From CAKRJP01 sp963658085 (lineage in GTDB: Bacteria > Bacillota > Clostridia > Lachnospirales > Lachnospiraceae): a stretch of DNA of 64,000 nucleotides. The position numbers were made by a program, and so were the translations under genes. Location: contig CAVKOU010000010.1 in NCBI GenBank assembly GCA_963658085.1, positions 1 through 64,000 on the forward strand, in the 5' to 3' direction. The notes under the pieces were generated by a model, which did not search any database, was not told where the DNA came from, and saw only the letters and a program-made list of their open reading frames with translations. Positions 8,373 through 17,087 of this stretch are shown one piece after another (the stretch's first letter is position 1; each line of letters begins with the position of its first letter).

Positions 8373-8885
8373 TTATTTTGATGCAAGATAGGCTTCATAT
8401 CCCACTTCATCTAACTTCGCTGCTTTTGCTTTTACCGCTTCTTTCTGATCTGCAGTAAAATCTTTTAATTTCTTTAATAAATCTTCATCGGAGGCTGCAA
8501 GAATCTTTGCCGCAAGAAGTGCTGCATTCTTGGCTCCATCTATGGCTACGGTTGCCACAGGAACTCCCGGGGGCATCTGCATAATTGAAAATACTGCGTC
8601 CATTCCATCTAAGTTCTTGCTTGATAGCGGAACCCCAATGACCGGCAATGCAAATAAAGCTGCACACATACCCGGAAGTGCTGCTGCCATACCGGCGCCT
8701 GCGATGATTACCTTAACTCCGCGACCCTCGGCACCTCTCGTCCACTCGATTAGCTCATCCGGCTCTCTGTGAGCAGAAATAATGGTCATCTCATATTCGA
8801 TTCCTAGTTCTTCCAACATAGCTGCAGCTTTACTCATGACCTTAAGATCTGAGTCACTGCCCATAATAATTCCTACTTTTGGCAT
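8373..8885 (-). CDS. purE: N5-carboxyaminoimidazole ribonucleotide mutase
   Basis: Class I PurE, which converts N5-CAIR to CAIR. The hallmark GSDSDL near the N terminus and SAHREPDEL are both present. I prefer the start MPKVGIIMGSDSD (170 residues) because its AGAAGGG ribosome site is 9 bases away. The in-frame ATG three codons upstream (at 8894) directly abuts that site and would be poorly placed. No purK is in the window. It is the first gene of the pur cluster and has its own promoter (8920-8948). Confidence 0.96.
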   Translation of the reverse strand: MPKVGIIMGSDSDLKVMSKAAAMLEELGIEYEMTIISAHREPDELIEWTRGAEGRGVKVIIAGAGMAAALPGMCAALFALPVIGVPLSSKNLDGMDAVFSIMQMPPGVPVATVAIDGAKNAALLAAKILAASDEDLLKKLKDFTADQKEAVKAKAAKLDEVGYEAYLASK

Positions 8886-8919
8886 AGTCGTCATCCCTTC
8901 TTATAAGTTTTGTAAATAA

Positions 8920-8948
8920 ATAATATCCTATTTATTAGTTTTTTTCAA
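8920..8948 (-). promoter_or_regulatory. Promoter of the purE-M-N-D cluster
   Basis: TTGAAA (8943-8948), 17 bases, TATTAT (8920-8925) on the minus strand. The -35 box lies inside the last codons of the M29 peptidase gene. Transcription would start about 28 bases before the purE ATG, leaving no room for a purine riboswitch leader. Confidence 0.65.
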
Positions 8949-11003
8949 TGGTTCATTCAAAATCTCAGTTCCCGGAAGCACAAATCTTCCATTTTCAATG
9001 ATCGTGATCTCGGATCCATCTTTGCACTTTACAATAATATGAGCCAGTTCCTCATAAGGAATGGTAATATCTGTATGACAGTGGAAATATGCTTTTGTAA
9101 TATCCTCTTTTCTAAGAAGCGATACAGAATTGTCTTTCGCAATAATTTCCTTTCCATTTGGATTGTAAACCTTAATATCCTCCGCCCAACTATAGCAGGT
9201 ATCTCCCACTGCAAAGTGAGGGCCCATTTTCTCGGCAATCAAAATAGGCATTTTATCTTCTATATTATATTTCTTTGCCGCCACATAGGCCGTTGTATTG
9301 GTTCCAATGGCAAATTCCCCAAGAGGAAGGGTTGGATGTTTATAAAGTACATTATCTTTTACATAAGCCTTGTTTTCCAACTCATGTTCAAAATTACTGC
9401 AATTGTAATCTGCGATCATTCCATTGGCAAAGGTCACTTCCAGATCAAGATATTGCAGTTCGTTCAGATAAACCTTGCTGACATGCAAAATCCCGTTGGT
9501 TCCCTCTAGTATCGGAGATGTAAACACCTCGCCTACAGGGATATTCACATCTGCCACGCAGTTTTCAAAAATGGTCTCTTTCTCCGGATCATTTACCGCA
9601 TGAAGCTTTACATTAAGATCTGTGCGGTTAACTCCTGCGCCTTTGATATGAACACTTTCTCCCTGATCTAAAGCATCGATAATGGTCTGTTGTACCTTTT
9701 CATAAACCTTGGCATCCAGGGTATTGATCTTGATGATCTCACTGAAAATCTCCGGATACTGTTCTCCGATTTCCGGAAGTGGATAAGCAATTATGGTAAA
9801 GCTTCTCTCATCGCCCGGAATATAGCGGTTGACAAGTTCACTGTTTTTGTTACTATATTCCAAAGAAATTTCTGTTTGAGCCTGACTAAGCTTCAAAGCA
9901 GTATCTTTTTGAATCGGAGAAAAAGGCTTTTCTCCAAAGACTTCCATACAAGCCGGACCCGCAAATTGTTTTGCCCGATCTTTGTAATGTTCGTAGGTTG
10001 TTTCTGCTACCTCAAATTTGCGTTCTGCAAACTTCCTATCTAATATAAGGGCAGTATCTTCCTTGTGATCATAATCATATTGCTTATTTGGATTTCCTCC
10101 ACAATAACCGATCTTTAACTGTCCCTTTCTCGTAAGAACACTGACGCCGCTTCGATAAATCACCGGCTTAAGACCCATTGCTTCAAAATTCTCCATGGCT
10201 TTTCTTACTACTCGTTCGAAACCTAAGCTGTAGCGAATGTTCACAATGGATTTTTTTGAAAGATCTTTTCCCGTATTTACAAATCCTACCCGGTAACCTT
10301 CGGTATAGACATCTGCCATCTTCTGGATCACGTCTTCATCCAACGTTCTTAAATATGCCGCTGTCTGAAGTTCGTTCTCACCCACATATTCTCCGAAAAG
10401 ATACAGATATCTGTCATCATTCAAATTGCAACTCATAATGATCCCGGAAGCAAAATCCTTCTCAGGCAACAACTGCTCCTTAATACGATCCGCCAAAAAT
10501 ACATCACAGTAGTCACTGGCATACCAGTAGAAAATATCGCGAACCTCCTTAAACTCCGGTTCTTTGGATTCCTCAAATTTCCCATAAACCTCTAAGAAAA
10601 GTTCAAATAAAATATCTAAGTATTCTGTCTTTCCCTCAAATACATAGGCAATCGCCCCACGAAGTTCTGTATAAATAGCAGAAAGTACCTGGCCCAGTTT
10701 TTCTCCTGTCTTTGCCACCGCATAATCAGGATTTGCATAACTTGTCTCATAATTTTCCGGCAAGATATCCTGATATAATCGGTGATTAATCTTGGCCATC
10801 TCCTCCGCGTTACTGCGATAATAGCTTCCGTTTTCCATGGAAGCTTTCACCTCATCAATAAGCAGAATAAATTCTGCACACTTAATAAAATAATCTCTGT
10901 AGACTTCTGCCACGGTTTCTTCCCCGGCAATTCCCCGGCAGCGCTCCATTGCCAGATCATAACGAAGTTTGATTAAATCTACGTTCATTTCATTTTCATT
11001 CAT
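8928..11003 (-). CDS. M29-family aminopeptidase with long N-terminal extension
   Basis: The last roughly 300 of 691 residues match aminopeptidase T/AmpS (peptidase family M29), cobalt or zinc dependent exopeptidases. The metal-site region is recognisable: GEVFTSP, LGEFAIGTN, AEKMGPHFAVGD and the terminal FHCHTDITIP, which supply the Glu, Glu, His and His/Asp ligands. Typical M29 enzymes have about 370-415 residues; the 300 or so extra N-terminal residues here are charged and helical and I recognise no domain in them. Cytoplasmic, no signal peptide. A weak extended -10 (TGATATTAT, box 11038-11043) precedes it. Substrate is unknown. Confidence 0.88.
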   Translation of the reverse strand: MNENEMNVDLIKLRYDLAMERCRGIAGEETVAEVYRDYFIKCAEFILLIDEVKASMENGSYYRSNAEEMAKINHRLYQDILPENYETSYANPDYAVAKTGEKLGQVLSAIYTELRGAIAYVFEGKTEYLDILFELFLEVYGKFEESKEPEFKEVRDIFYWYASDYCDVFLADRIKEQLLPEKDFASGIIMSCNLNDDRYLYLFGEYVGENELQTAAYLRTLDEDVIQKMADVYTEGYRVGFVNTGKDLSKKSIVNIRYSLGFERVVRKAMENFEAMGLKPVIYRSGVSVLTRKGQLKIGYCGGNPNKQYDYDHKEDTALILDRKFAERKFEVAETTYEHYKDRAKQFAGPACMEVFGEKPFSPIQKDTALKLSQAQTEISLEYSNKNSELVNRYIPGDERSFTIIAYPLPEIGEQYPEIFSEIIKINTLDAKVYEKVQQTIIDALDQGESVHIKGAGVNRTDLNVKLHAVNDPEKETIFENCVADVNIPVGEVFTSPILEGTNGILHVSKVYLNELQYLDLEVTFANGMIADYNCSNFEHELENKAYVKDNVLYKHPTLPLGEFAIGTNTTAYVAAKKYNIEDKMPILIAEKMGPHFAVGDTCYSWAEDIKVYNPNGKEIIAKDNSVSLLRKEDITKAYFHCHTDITIPYEELAHIIVKCKDGSEITIIENGRFVLPGTEILNEPLKKTNK

Positions 11004-11099
11004 TCCAGTTATCCCTCTTAATTATTCCTACATTGTTATAATATCAGAATCTTGATTTTCCAGAGTCACATCGGTTTTACCTGTAAGTCAATGACTCTT

Positions 11100-11510
11100 C
11101 TAAGCAGATAGCACTCCACGAATGTATACTGCTACAAAAAATAGGATAATCAGACCATTTACCACGATTCCAATTTTACAAGTGGTATAGGTTTTATCCC
11201 TCTCTTTTAAACCTTTGACGCCTTGAACAACTCCATAAATTGCCATAACTAATGTAAACAGCCCCAGCCATCCTATGGCAATTCCTACATCTCCCTTATT
11301 TACAATGGAAGATAGTACCATTAAGGAAAGAAGCATCCCTACTACAACTGCAGAAAAGCAGGAATAGACGCCCCGCTTTGCATGACGTAAGGGTTTCTGC
11401 CCAAACCTCGTGCGAATCAAGCCTTTCCTGCGCTTGTCCTGCTTTTTCCTGGCAGCTTTTATACGCTGCCTTTCCTTATCTTCTCTACTTTGTTTTCTTT
11501 TTATAAACAT
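11100..11510 (-). CDS. Small membrane protein of unknown function, three predicted helices
   Basis: A 136-residue protein. The first about 45 residues are strongly basic (repeated Arg/Lys, likely cytoplasmic), followed by three hydrophobic segments at about 50-70, 78-98 and 112-132 separated by a short charged loop. I do not recognise a named family with certainty. It starts 26 bases inside the vanZ-like gene, so the two are coupled. The ATG has a GGAGAAAGC ribosome site. Confidence 0.75.
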   Translation of the reverse strand: MFIKRKQSREDKERQRIKAARKKQDKRRKGLIRTRFGQKPLRHAKRGVYSCFSAVVVGMLLSLMVLSSIVNKGDVGIAIGWLGLFTLVMAIYGVVQGVKGLKERDKTYTTCKIGIVVNGLIILFFVAVYIRGVLSA

Positions 11511-11958
11511 GCTTTCTCCTTAAGAACACGACTATGGTATATAATGCATGTCCGATCAATCCTCCAGCAGTGTTTAATAGCAGATCATCCACATCAAAAC
11601 ATCCCACTCTTGTGATTAATTGAAATACCTCCACACATAGACTAATACCGAAGCTACAGAAAAGTGTAGCGAAGACATTTCTATATTTGCTGGCCATTGG
11701 CAAGAAAACGCCAAAAGGAACAAAGATTACCACATTTCCGAACAAATTGGTAAACATGGCAAACAGACCCACATCTGCTCTGTAATTCCAAAAACGCTTG
11801 ATCTCCTGGAAAGGTACCAGATTATAATGGTACGTATCCATGGCTCCCGTTCTTCCGTACCAGTCCGAAAATAACAAAAAGTAAACGACAAATATGACAT
11901 AGAGTACGAAAAGGATTTTTCCAATGACCCGGATTTTCTTTTTATTTCTTTGATTCAA
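11485..11958 (-). CDS. VanZ-family membrane protein
   Basis: A 157-residue protein with four hydrophobic segments and the VanZ-like signatures YHYNLVPFQEIKRF after the first helix and DVDDLLLNTAGGLIGH before the last. The family is named after the teicoplanin-resistance accessory protein VanZ, but most chromosomal copies, like this one, have no vancomycin gene context and an unknown job. Translation starts at a TTG codon with AGAGGTG 8 bases upstream; no in-frame ATG fits as well. Confidence 0.88.
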   Translation of the reverse strand: MNQRNKKKIRVIGKILFVLYVIFVVYFLLFSDWYGRTGAMDTYHYNLVPFQEIKRFWNYRADVGLFAMFTNLFGNVVIFVPFGVFLPMASKYRNVFATLFCSFGISLCVEVFQLITRVGCFDVDDLLLNTAGGLIGHALYTIVVFLRRKHVYKKKTK

Positions 11959-11982
11959 GTATAAGCACCTCTTTGTCTCGGA

Positions 11983-12135
11983 TTAAAAAATCAAGCCTTT
12001 TTTATCCTTCAACAGGCGGGCACCGCTAACAATTGAGATAATACCTGTAACTATTCCAACAACCAACATAATGATTCCCACTGTGATGGTAGCTCCCCCT
12101 GCAAAAGTCATAGACTTATACGCTTTTTCATTCAT
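11983..12135 (-). CDS. 50-residue single-helix membrane protein
   Basis: This short gene is easy to miss. It begins with ATG at 12135 after an ideal GGAGGATAAACAATC ribosome site and runs 50 codons to TAA. The translation starts MNEKAYKSMTFAGGA, continues with one strongly hydrophobic helix at about 17-39 rich in Val/Ile/Gly, and ends with a basic tail (ARLLKDKKGLIF). It fills the gap between pyrE and the vanZ-like gene, all on one strand. I have seen similar small proteins in Lachnospiraceae, but no function is known to me. Confidence 0.75.
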   Translation of the reverse strand: MNEKAYKSMTFAGGATITVGIIMLVVGIVTGIISIVSGARLLKDKKGLIF

Positions 12136-12156
12136 GATTGTTTATCCTCCGTAAGA

Positions 12157-12837
12157 TTATTTCGCGCCGTATTGCTCATAATACGCGTCAATAGCTGCTT
12201 TTAAGGTATCATCAATAATTACTTTTCCGTTTTTCTCTTTGTTATAAAGACACTCTACCACGTCCTCCATGGTAACAATGGCTGCTGTGTCAAAGCCATA
12301 AAGATCTTTGATCTCATCCAGTGCGCATTTTTCATTGCCCTTTCCAACCTCCATGCGGTTCAAGGATACCATCAGACCTACGATAGTAACATCTGCAGCA
12401 TTTCTTACCTTAGGAACCGTCTCCTCCATGGATTTCCCTGAAGTTGTAACGTCCTCAATCATAATCACACGGTCACCGTCTTTAAGGCTGCTTCCAAGGA
12501 ATTTTCCCTTGTCTGCACCGTGATCCTTTTCTTCCTTACGATCTGAACAATAGCGTACTTCTTTTCCGTAAAGTTCGCTGTAAGCAATAGCTGTTACCAC
12601 GCTAAGAGGAATCCCCTTATAAGCAGGTCCAAAGAGCACGTCAAAATCATCTCCATAGGTGCTATGGATTGCTTTTGCATAATACTCCCCTAATTTTTTT
12701 AACTGAGAACCTGTAACATAGGCTCCTGCATTCATAAAAAATGGAGATTTACGACCACTCTTTAAAGTAAAGTCTCCAAATTTCAACACATCACTTTCTA
12801 CCATAAAATCTATAAATTCTTGCTTATAGCTTTCCAT
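12157..12837 (-). CDS. pyrE: Orotate phosphoribosyltransferase
   Basis: Adds the phosphoribosyl group from PRPP to orotate to make OMP. The 226-residue type I PRTase has the PRPP loop MIEDVTTSGKS, the FGPAYKGIPL element, and the N-terminal hood with DFTLKSGRKSPFF. It is the last pyrimidine gene of the F-K-D-E run. The ATG follows a GGAGGATAAA ribosome site. Length is normal. Confidence 0.97.
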   Translation of the reverse strand: MESYKQEFIDFMVESDVLKFGDFTLKSGRKSPFFMNAGAYVTGSQLKKLGEYYAKAIHSTYGDDFDVLFGPAYKGIPLSVVTAIAYSELYGKEVRYCSDRKEEKDHGADKGKFLGSSLKDGDRVIMIEDVTTSGKSMEETVPKVRNAADVTIVGLMVSLNRMEVGKGNEKCALDEIKDLYGFDTAAIVTMEDVVECLYNKEKNGKVIIDDTLKAAIDAYYEQYGAK

Positions 12838-12878
12838 TTTATTTATCCTCCATTGTAATTTAACGCTTTCTAATACTC

Positions 12879-13781
12879 TTATTTAACGATGCCTACCATA
12901 TCTTTTACAGAATCAAATCCATATTTTTTCATATAGGCTTCGATTCCTTCGATCACTTCTTTTGTCACTGCAGGGTTGTGGAAATTAGCGGTTCCCACAG
13001 ATACTGCGGATGCACCTGCAAGTAAAAATTCAATGGCATCCTCTGCAGAAGAGATTCCGCCCATACCGATGATTGGAATATTCACAGCCTGTGCCACCTG
13101 ATATACCATGCGCACTGCAATCGGCTTCACGATAGGACCGGAAACACCACCTGTCTTGTTAGCTACCGCAAAGGTTTGTCTGTGAATGTCGATCTTCATT
13201 CCCGTAAGGGTATTAATCAGAGACACTGCATCTGCTCCACCGGCTTCAGCTGCCTTGGCAATTTCTGTAATATCTGTCACATTTGGCGTGAGCTTCATGA
13301 TAATCGGCTGTTTTGCGATTTTTTTGATCTGCCCGGTCAGCTCCTCCACATGCTTTGCATCCTGTCCGAAAGCTAGAAATCCTGCATTTACATTCGGGCA
13401 GGAAATATTAATTTCCATCATGTCGATAGGTTCGTCCTGTAATCGCTCCACTACCGCTAAATATTCTTCCGGTGCATGTCCGCATACATTTACGATGATC
13501 TTGGTATCAAACTGCTTAAGATATGGAATATCTCTTTTACAAAAAAGCTCGATTCCCGGATTCTGAAGACCAATAGCATTCATCATTCCACCGTAGACTT
13601 CTGCCACTCTAGGGGTGGGATTTCCAGGCCACGGCACGTTAGCAACACCCTTTGTAGTTACCGCTCCTAAGGTATTAAGATCTACATATTCTGAAAATTC
13701 TTCTCCAGATCCAAAGGTTCCGGAGGCTACTGTTACAGGATTCTTCCATTCAACTCCCGCAATATTCACTGACATATCCAT
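12879..13781 (-). CDS. pyrD: Dihydroorotate dehydrogenase, catalytic subunit (class 1B)
   Basis: Flavoprotein that oxidises dihydroorotate and passes electrons to PyrK. I take the start MDMSVNIAGVEWKNP (300 residues): its ATG overlaps the pyrK stop (TAATG) and has a GGAGG site 8 bases upstream. The frame extends 15 codons further up into pyrK, but that part is not family-like. Motifs include the FMN-binding MKLTPNVTD and SLINTLTGM, and the class 1B active-site cysteine in NISCPNV. Pairing with pyrK fixes it as the NAD-dependent heterotetrameric type. Confidence 0.96.
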   Translation of the reverse strand: MDMSVNIAGVEWKNPVTVASGTFGSGEEFSEYVDLNTLGAVTTKGVANVPWPGNPTPRVAEVYGGMMNAIGLQNPGIELFCKRDIPYLKQFDTKIIVNVCGHAPEEYLAVVERLQDEPIDMMEINISCPNVNAGFLAFGQDAKHVEELTGQIKKIAKQPIIMKLTPNVTDITEIAKAAEAGGADAVSLINTLTGMKIDIHRQTFAVANKTGGVSGPIVKPIAVRMVYQVAQAVNIPIIGMGGISSAEDAIEFLLAGASAVSVGTANFHNPAVTKEVIEGIEAYMKKYGFDSVKDMVGIVK

Positions 13782-14563
13782 TAGATTTCCACCTCCGTAG
13801 ATAAGAATACCGGACCATCCTTGCAAATACGCTTATTGTGTACATTGCTATGATGATCCACCTCTTTTGTCTTGCAAACACAGGCAAGACAGGCTCCAAT
13901 TCCGCAAGCCATTCTCTCTTCCAGAGAAATGTAACAGGTAATTTCCTTTTCCTCTGCATATGCTTTGATAGCTCGAAGCATAGGAGTTGGGCCACAGGCG
14001 TAGATTATATCCGCCTCAAGTCCCTGTTCTTCAATGGCATTCATAACATTCCCTTTAGTACCTACACTTCCGTCTTCTGTGGAAATATATAATTCTCCGT
14101 TTGCCTCAAATTCTTCTTTCAGGAAATTATTGGCATCCCGATAGCCAACCACAATCTGCTTCTTCTCACATTCCATTTCCTTGGCAAGCTCCAAAATCGG
14201 AGGCACTCCGATACCGCCTCCCATAAGGAATACTTTCTTTCCTTTTGCCTCTTCATAAGGGAAACCATTTCCTAACGGGCCGATCACCGGCACATAATCC
14301 CCAGCCTTTAACTGAGAGAATTCTTTCGTTCCGGTATTTTCTCCGGTCACCCGGTATACAAGTCTAAGAGTCCCCTTAGACTTGTCAATCTCACAGATAC
14401 TGATGGGTCTTGGAAGTAGCTTACTTGCATCCTTCGTATATACAGAAACAAACTGACCAGGTCTTGCGGTCTCTGCAGCCTTGGTCTCGATCACCAGGCT
14501 AAAAATCCCAGGTGCTAACTCTTCTTGTGAGATTACCTTTGCCTCTTCTTTTTCTTTCTTCAT
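13781..14563 (-). CDS. pyrK: Dihydroorotate dehydrogenase, electron-transfer subunit
   Basis: Ferredoxin-reductase-like partner of PyrD that carries FAD and a 2Fe-2S cluster and reduces NAD. The 260-residue protein shows the FAD motif RPISICEI, the NAD-binding region MGGGIGVPPIL, and the cluster cysteines in MACGIGACLACVCKT plus the later ICKDGPVF. Length is normal. A 167-base gap with two hairpins separates it from pyrF, so it may be differentially expressed from that gene. Confidence 0.96.
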   Translation of the reverse strand: MKKEKEEAKVISQEELAPGIFSLVIETKAAETARPGQFVSVYTKDASKLLPRPISICEIDKSKGTLRLVYRVTGENTGTKEFSQLKAGDYVPVIGPLGNGFPYEEAKGKKVFLMGGGIGVPPILELAKEMECEKKQIVVGYRDANNFLKEEFEANGELYISTEDGSVGTKGNVMNAIEEQGLEADIIYACGPTPMLRAIKAYAEEKEITCYISLEERMACGIGACLACVCKTKEVDHHSNVHNKRICKDGPVFLSTEVEI

Positions 14564-14580
14564 CTGTCTATCTCCTAAGG

Positions 14581-14612
14581 AGCACCCGCCTGCGAATCAC
14601 AAGCCGGTGCTC
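14581..14612 (-). promoter_or_regulatory. Hairpin just ahead of the pyrK ribosome site
   Basis: Inverted repeat GAGCACC / GGTGCTC with a loop of about 18 bases, ending a few bases before the TTAGGAGAT ribosome site of pyrK. It has no U tract. Its 3' loop side shares ATTCGCAG with the upstream terminator-like hairpin (14651-14688), so the two could interact. Function is inferred only. Confidence 0.4.
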
Positions 14613-14650
14613 TATTTTAATCTATTATTTTTCGTAACTACTCAGAACCA

Positions 14651-14688
14651 TAAAAACCTGCTTTCTGCGAATTCTTGCAATCAAGCAG
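14651..14688 (-). terminator. Terminator or attenuator between pyrF and pyrK
   Basis: On the minus strand the stem CTGCTT...AAGCAG, with an inner TGC/GCA pairing, is followed by GTTTTTATGG. It lies after pyrF and before pyrK and resembles an intrinsic terminator of moderate strength. No pyrR gene or classical PyrR-binding leader is visible. Confidence 0.5.
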
Positions 14689-14730
14689 AATAGCAATTTA
14701 TATAAAGAAGTAACTACAAGTCTGAAAAGT

Positions 14731-15657
14731 CTATCGATTGTTCAATGCTCCCTGAATATCATCCACCATAGCTTCCACTGCTGCTCTGGAAGCTTCACCA
14801 AAATGTTCTGCTCCAAACTTAGCATACTGCTCCTGCTTGTATGCTGCGATGATTCCACGAGAAGAGTTTACGATAGCTCCCAACCCATCCTCGTTAAAGA
14901 AATGTACCAGATCTTTTCCCTTTCCTCCCTGGGCACCATATCCCGGAACTAAGATATAAGATTTTGGCATTACTTTTCTTAATACCTTACCCATCTCCGG
15001 ATAAGTTGCTCCTACCACGGCTCCGATATAGCTATACTCATCACCCATGCAGGATTCTCCCCACTGGGCTACCTTTTCTCCAACCAGCTCATACAATGGT
15101 TTCCCATCTACCAACTGATCCTGGAATTCTCCACTGGAAGGATTGGACGTCTTAACTAAAATAAACAGTCCCTTTTTCTCTTCTTTACAAATATCAATAA
15201 AAGGATTGACTCCGTCGGATCCAAGATAAGGATTCACTGTTACAAAATCCTCATCAAATGGGGCATAGGTTTTGCTTCCCACCTGAACTTTTCCAATATG
15301 TCCAACTGCATAGGCAGCAGAGGTAGATCCGATATCTCCACGTTTTATATCTCCGATCACTACCAGTCCCTTTTCCTTACAGTAATCTACTGTTTTCTTA
15401 AAGGCCTCTAATCCCGGAATTCCAAATTGCTCGTACATGGCAATCTGCGGTTTTACTGCCGGAATCAAATCATAAGTATGATCAACAATCTCTTTATTAA
15501 ACTGCCAAATAGCCTCGGCAGCTCCCTCTAAGGTTTCACCGAATTCTGCATAGGCCTTCTCCTGCACCTGCTGCGGAACAAAATCAAGCTTTGGATCTAA
15601 TCCAACTACAATGGGTGCCCCTGTTTTCTTTATATTTTCAATAAGTTTGTTGATCAT
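14731..15657 (-). CDS. pyrF: Orotidine 5'-phosphate decarboxylase, type 2
   Basis: Decarboxylates OMP to UMP, the last step of the pathway. At 308 residues it belongs to the long (type 2) subfamily: N-terminal PIVVGLDPKLD, catalytic Lys/Asp cluster GDIKRGDIGSTS, and phosphate loop VPGYGAQGG. The ATG has an AGGAGG site 7 bases upstream. It is the first gene of the pyr cluster and has its own promoter (15717-15745). Confidence 0.97.
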   Translation of the reverse strand: MINKLIENIKKTGAPIVVGLDPKLDFVPQQVQEKAYAEFGETLEGAAEAIWQFNKEIVDHTYDLIPAVKPQIAMYEQFGIPGLEAFKKTVDYCKEKGLVVIGDIKRGDIGSTSAAYAVGHIGKVQVGSKTYAPFDEDFVTVNPYLGSDGVNPFIDICKEEKKGLFILVKTSNPSSGEFQDQLVDGKPLYELVGEKVAQWGESCMGDEYSYIGAVVGATYPEMGKVLRKVMPKSYILVPGYGAQGGKGKDLVHFFNEDGLGAIVNSSRGIIAAYKQEQYAKFGAEHFGEASRAAVEAMVDDIQGALNNR

Positions 15658-15716
15658 GATATATCCTCCTGGTTGTGATTGTTTTCATAGAATGATAGCT
15701 TTTTCTATCGTTTTTT

Positions 15717-15745
15717 ATCATAACATATCAAGCTCCATGGAACAA
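15717..15745 (-). promoter_or_regulatory. pyrF promoter
   Basis: TTGTTC (15740-15745), 17 bases, TATGAT (15717-15722) on the minus strand. A small GATAG/CTATC hairpin lies in the roughly 50-base leader before the pyrF ribosome site. Confidence 0.6.
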
Positions 15746-15774
15746 GACTCCTTGTGTTTGTAAGAAAAAAATGC

Positions 15775-15808
15775 ATCAAAAAAGAAAAGGATGAAACCTC
15801 ACCCTTTT
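15775..15808 (-). terminator. ctpA terminator
   Basis: Stem GAAAAGG / CCTTTTC with an inner TGA/TCA pairing (15783-15808), followed on the minus strand by TTTTTTGATG. It sits 14 bases beyond the ctpA stop and closes the ftsE-ftsX-M23-ctpA run. Confidence 0.8.
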
Positions 15809-15821
15809 CTCTAACTTCAAA

Positions 15822-17066
15822 CTATTCTGACTTTACCACTTCAATGGCTTTGTCTAATTGATTATCCGCTTCGGAATTATTTTCGTCTTTTTCGTATTCT
15901 ACTTCCACATCCGGAGTGATTCCCTCACCGTTAATGTTTCTTCCATTCGGTGTATAGTAATCTGCAATCGTAATCTTCAGACTGGTTCCATCTCCCAGAT
16001 CAAAGATCTGCTGCACCACGCCTTTTCCATAGGACTGGGTTCCTACGATCTTTCCGATTCCATAATCCTGAATGGCGCCTGCATAAATCTCTGAAGCGCT
16101 GGCACTATTGCCATTCATAAGCACTACCAACGGTTTGGTGAACTGATTTTCCTCATCGGAGGTTGCCTCATTCTTATTACCATCCTTATCCTGGGTATAT
16201 ACAATAAGTCCTTCCGGAAGCATCTGGTCTAACATATCGCAAACAGTGCTTACATTTCCTCCCGGGTTATTTCGAAGATCCACGATCAATCGTTCCATTC
16301 CCTGGTTTTCTAAATCATCAAGCGCATTCTTATATTGCTCACTAGTAACAGTATCAAATTCCGTAACCTTAATATAACCAATGTTATCCTCTAACATTTT
16401 ATAAGAAACCGTATGAATCTCGATCTTATCTCTGGTTGCGGTAAGCTTTAGTTCCTCACTTTGATCCCCTCGGATTACCGTAAGAACTACATCTGTTCCC
16501 TGTTCTCCTTTGATGTAACTGACCACCTTGGTAAGATCCATTCCTGTCACTTCTGTATCATCTACTTTATAAAGAATATCCTCTGCTTTAAGTCCTGCTT
16601 TATCTGCCGGAGAATCCTCATAGACTTCTACAATAGTTACAACTCCTGTAGTGGCATCTTCTGTCAACACAGCACCCACGCCCTCATATTCTCCTGAAGT
16701 AGACTCATTCAGTGCTTTGGTCTCCTCCTCGTTATAATAAACGGAATAAACATCGTCCAAACCATCCACATATCCTTTTAGGATACCATCCCGAACAGCA
16801 TCGCTGTCCTCCTCATAGAGAAACTTTTCCTGAACGATTCTTTGTATCTTGGCTAGTTTTTTTAGAGTATCACTGCTCACCACATTGTCGGCATTTCCTC
16901 CCATGAGTTTCACGCCTCCAACTGCCAATCCGGCAATAACAAAGGCCCCAATGGCGCCAACAAAAATTCCTTTCAAAAATCCCGTGGACTTTTTGGAAGT
17001 AGATCTATTCTCCAACTCTTCGCTTGCAGCAGAAACCTCCCTCTCATCTATTTTATTATTATCCAT
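15822..17066 (-). CDS. C-terminal processing peptidase, S41 family
   Basis: Membrane-anchored serine protease of the CtpA/CtpB type that trims exported or envelope proteins. The 414 residues comprise a charged cytoplasmic N terminus, one transmembrane helix at about 28-52, a PDZ domain at about 115-200, and the S41 domain with nucleophile Ser in GNSASASEI and general base Lys in TQSYGKGVV. It follows the M23 hydrolase gene by 21 bases on the same strand, a common Clostridia arrangement, so it may process components of the FtsEX-hydrolase complex; that is inference. Confidence 0.95.
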   Translation of the reverse strand: MDNNKIDEREVSAASEELENRSTSKKSTGFLKGIFVGAIGAFVIAGLAVGGVKLMGGNADNVVSSDTLKKLAKIQRIVQEKFLYEEDSDAVRDGILKGYVDGLDDVYSVYYNEEETKALNESTSGEYEGVGAVLTEDATTGVVTIVEVYEDSPADKAGLKAEDILYKVDDTEVTGMDLTKVVSYIKGEQGTDVVLTVIRGDQSEELKLTATRDKIEIHTVSYKMLEDNIGYIKVTEFDTVTSEQYKNALDDLENQGMERLIVDLRNNPGGNVSTVCDMLDQMLPEGLIVYTQDKDGNKNEATSDEENQFTKPLVVLMNGNSASASEIYAGAIQDYGIGKIVGTQSYGKGVVQQIFDLGDGTSLKITIADYYTPNGRNINGEGITPDVEVEYEKDENNSEADNQLDKAIEVVKSE

Positions 17067-17087
17067 ATCTTTTACTTTCCTCCGGCT

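Noticed and set aside
8886..8927. Possible purine riboswitch ahead of purE
   Set aside because: Only about 30 bases of leader exist between the promoter and the start codon, and no conserved purine aptamer sequence is visible.
13782..13826. Longer pyrD start (15 extra codons)
   Set aside because: It lies inside pyrK, is not family-like, and the ATG at 13781 has a proper GGAGG site and TAATG coupling.
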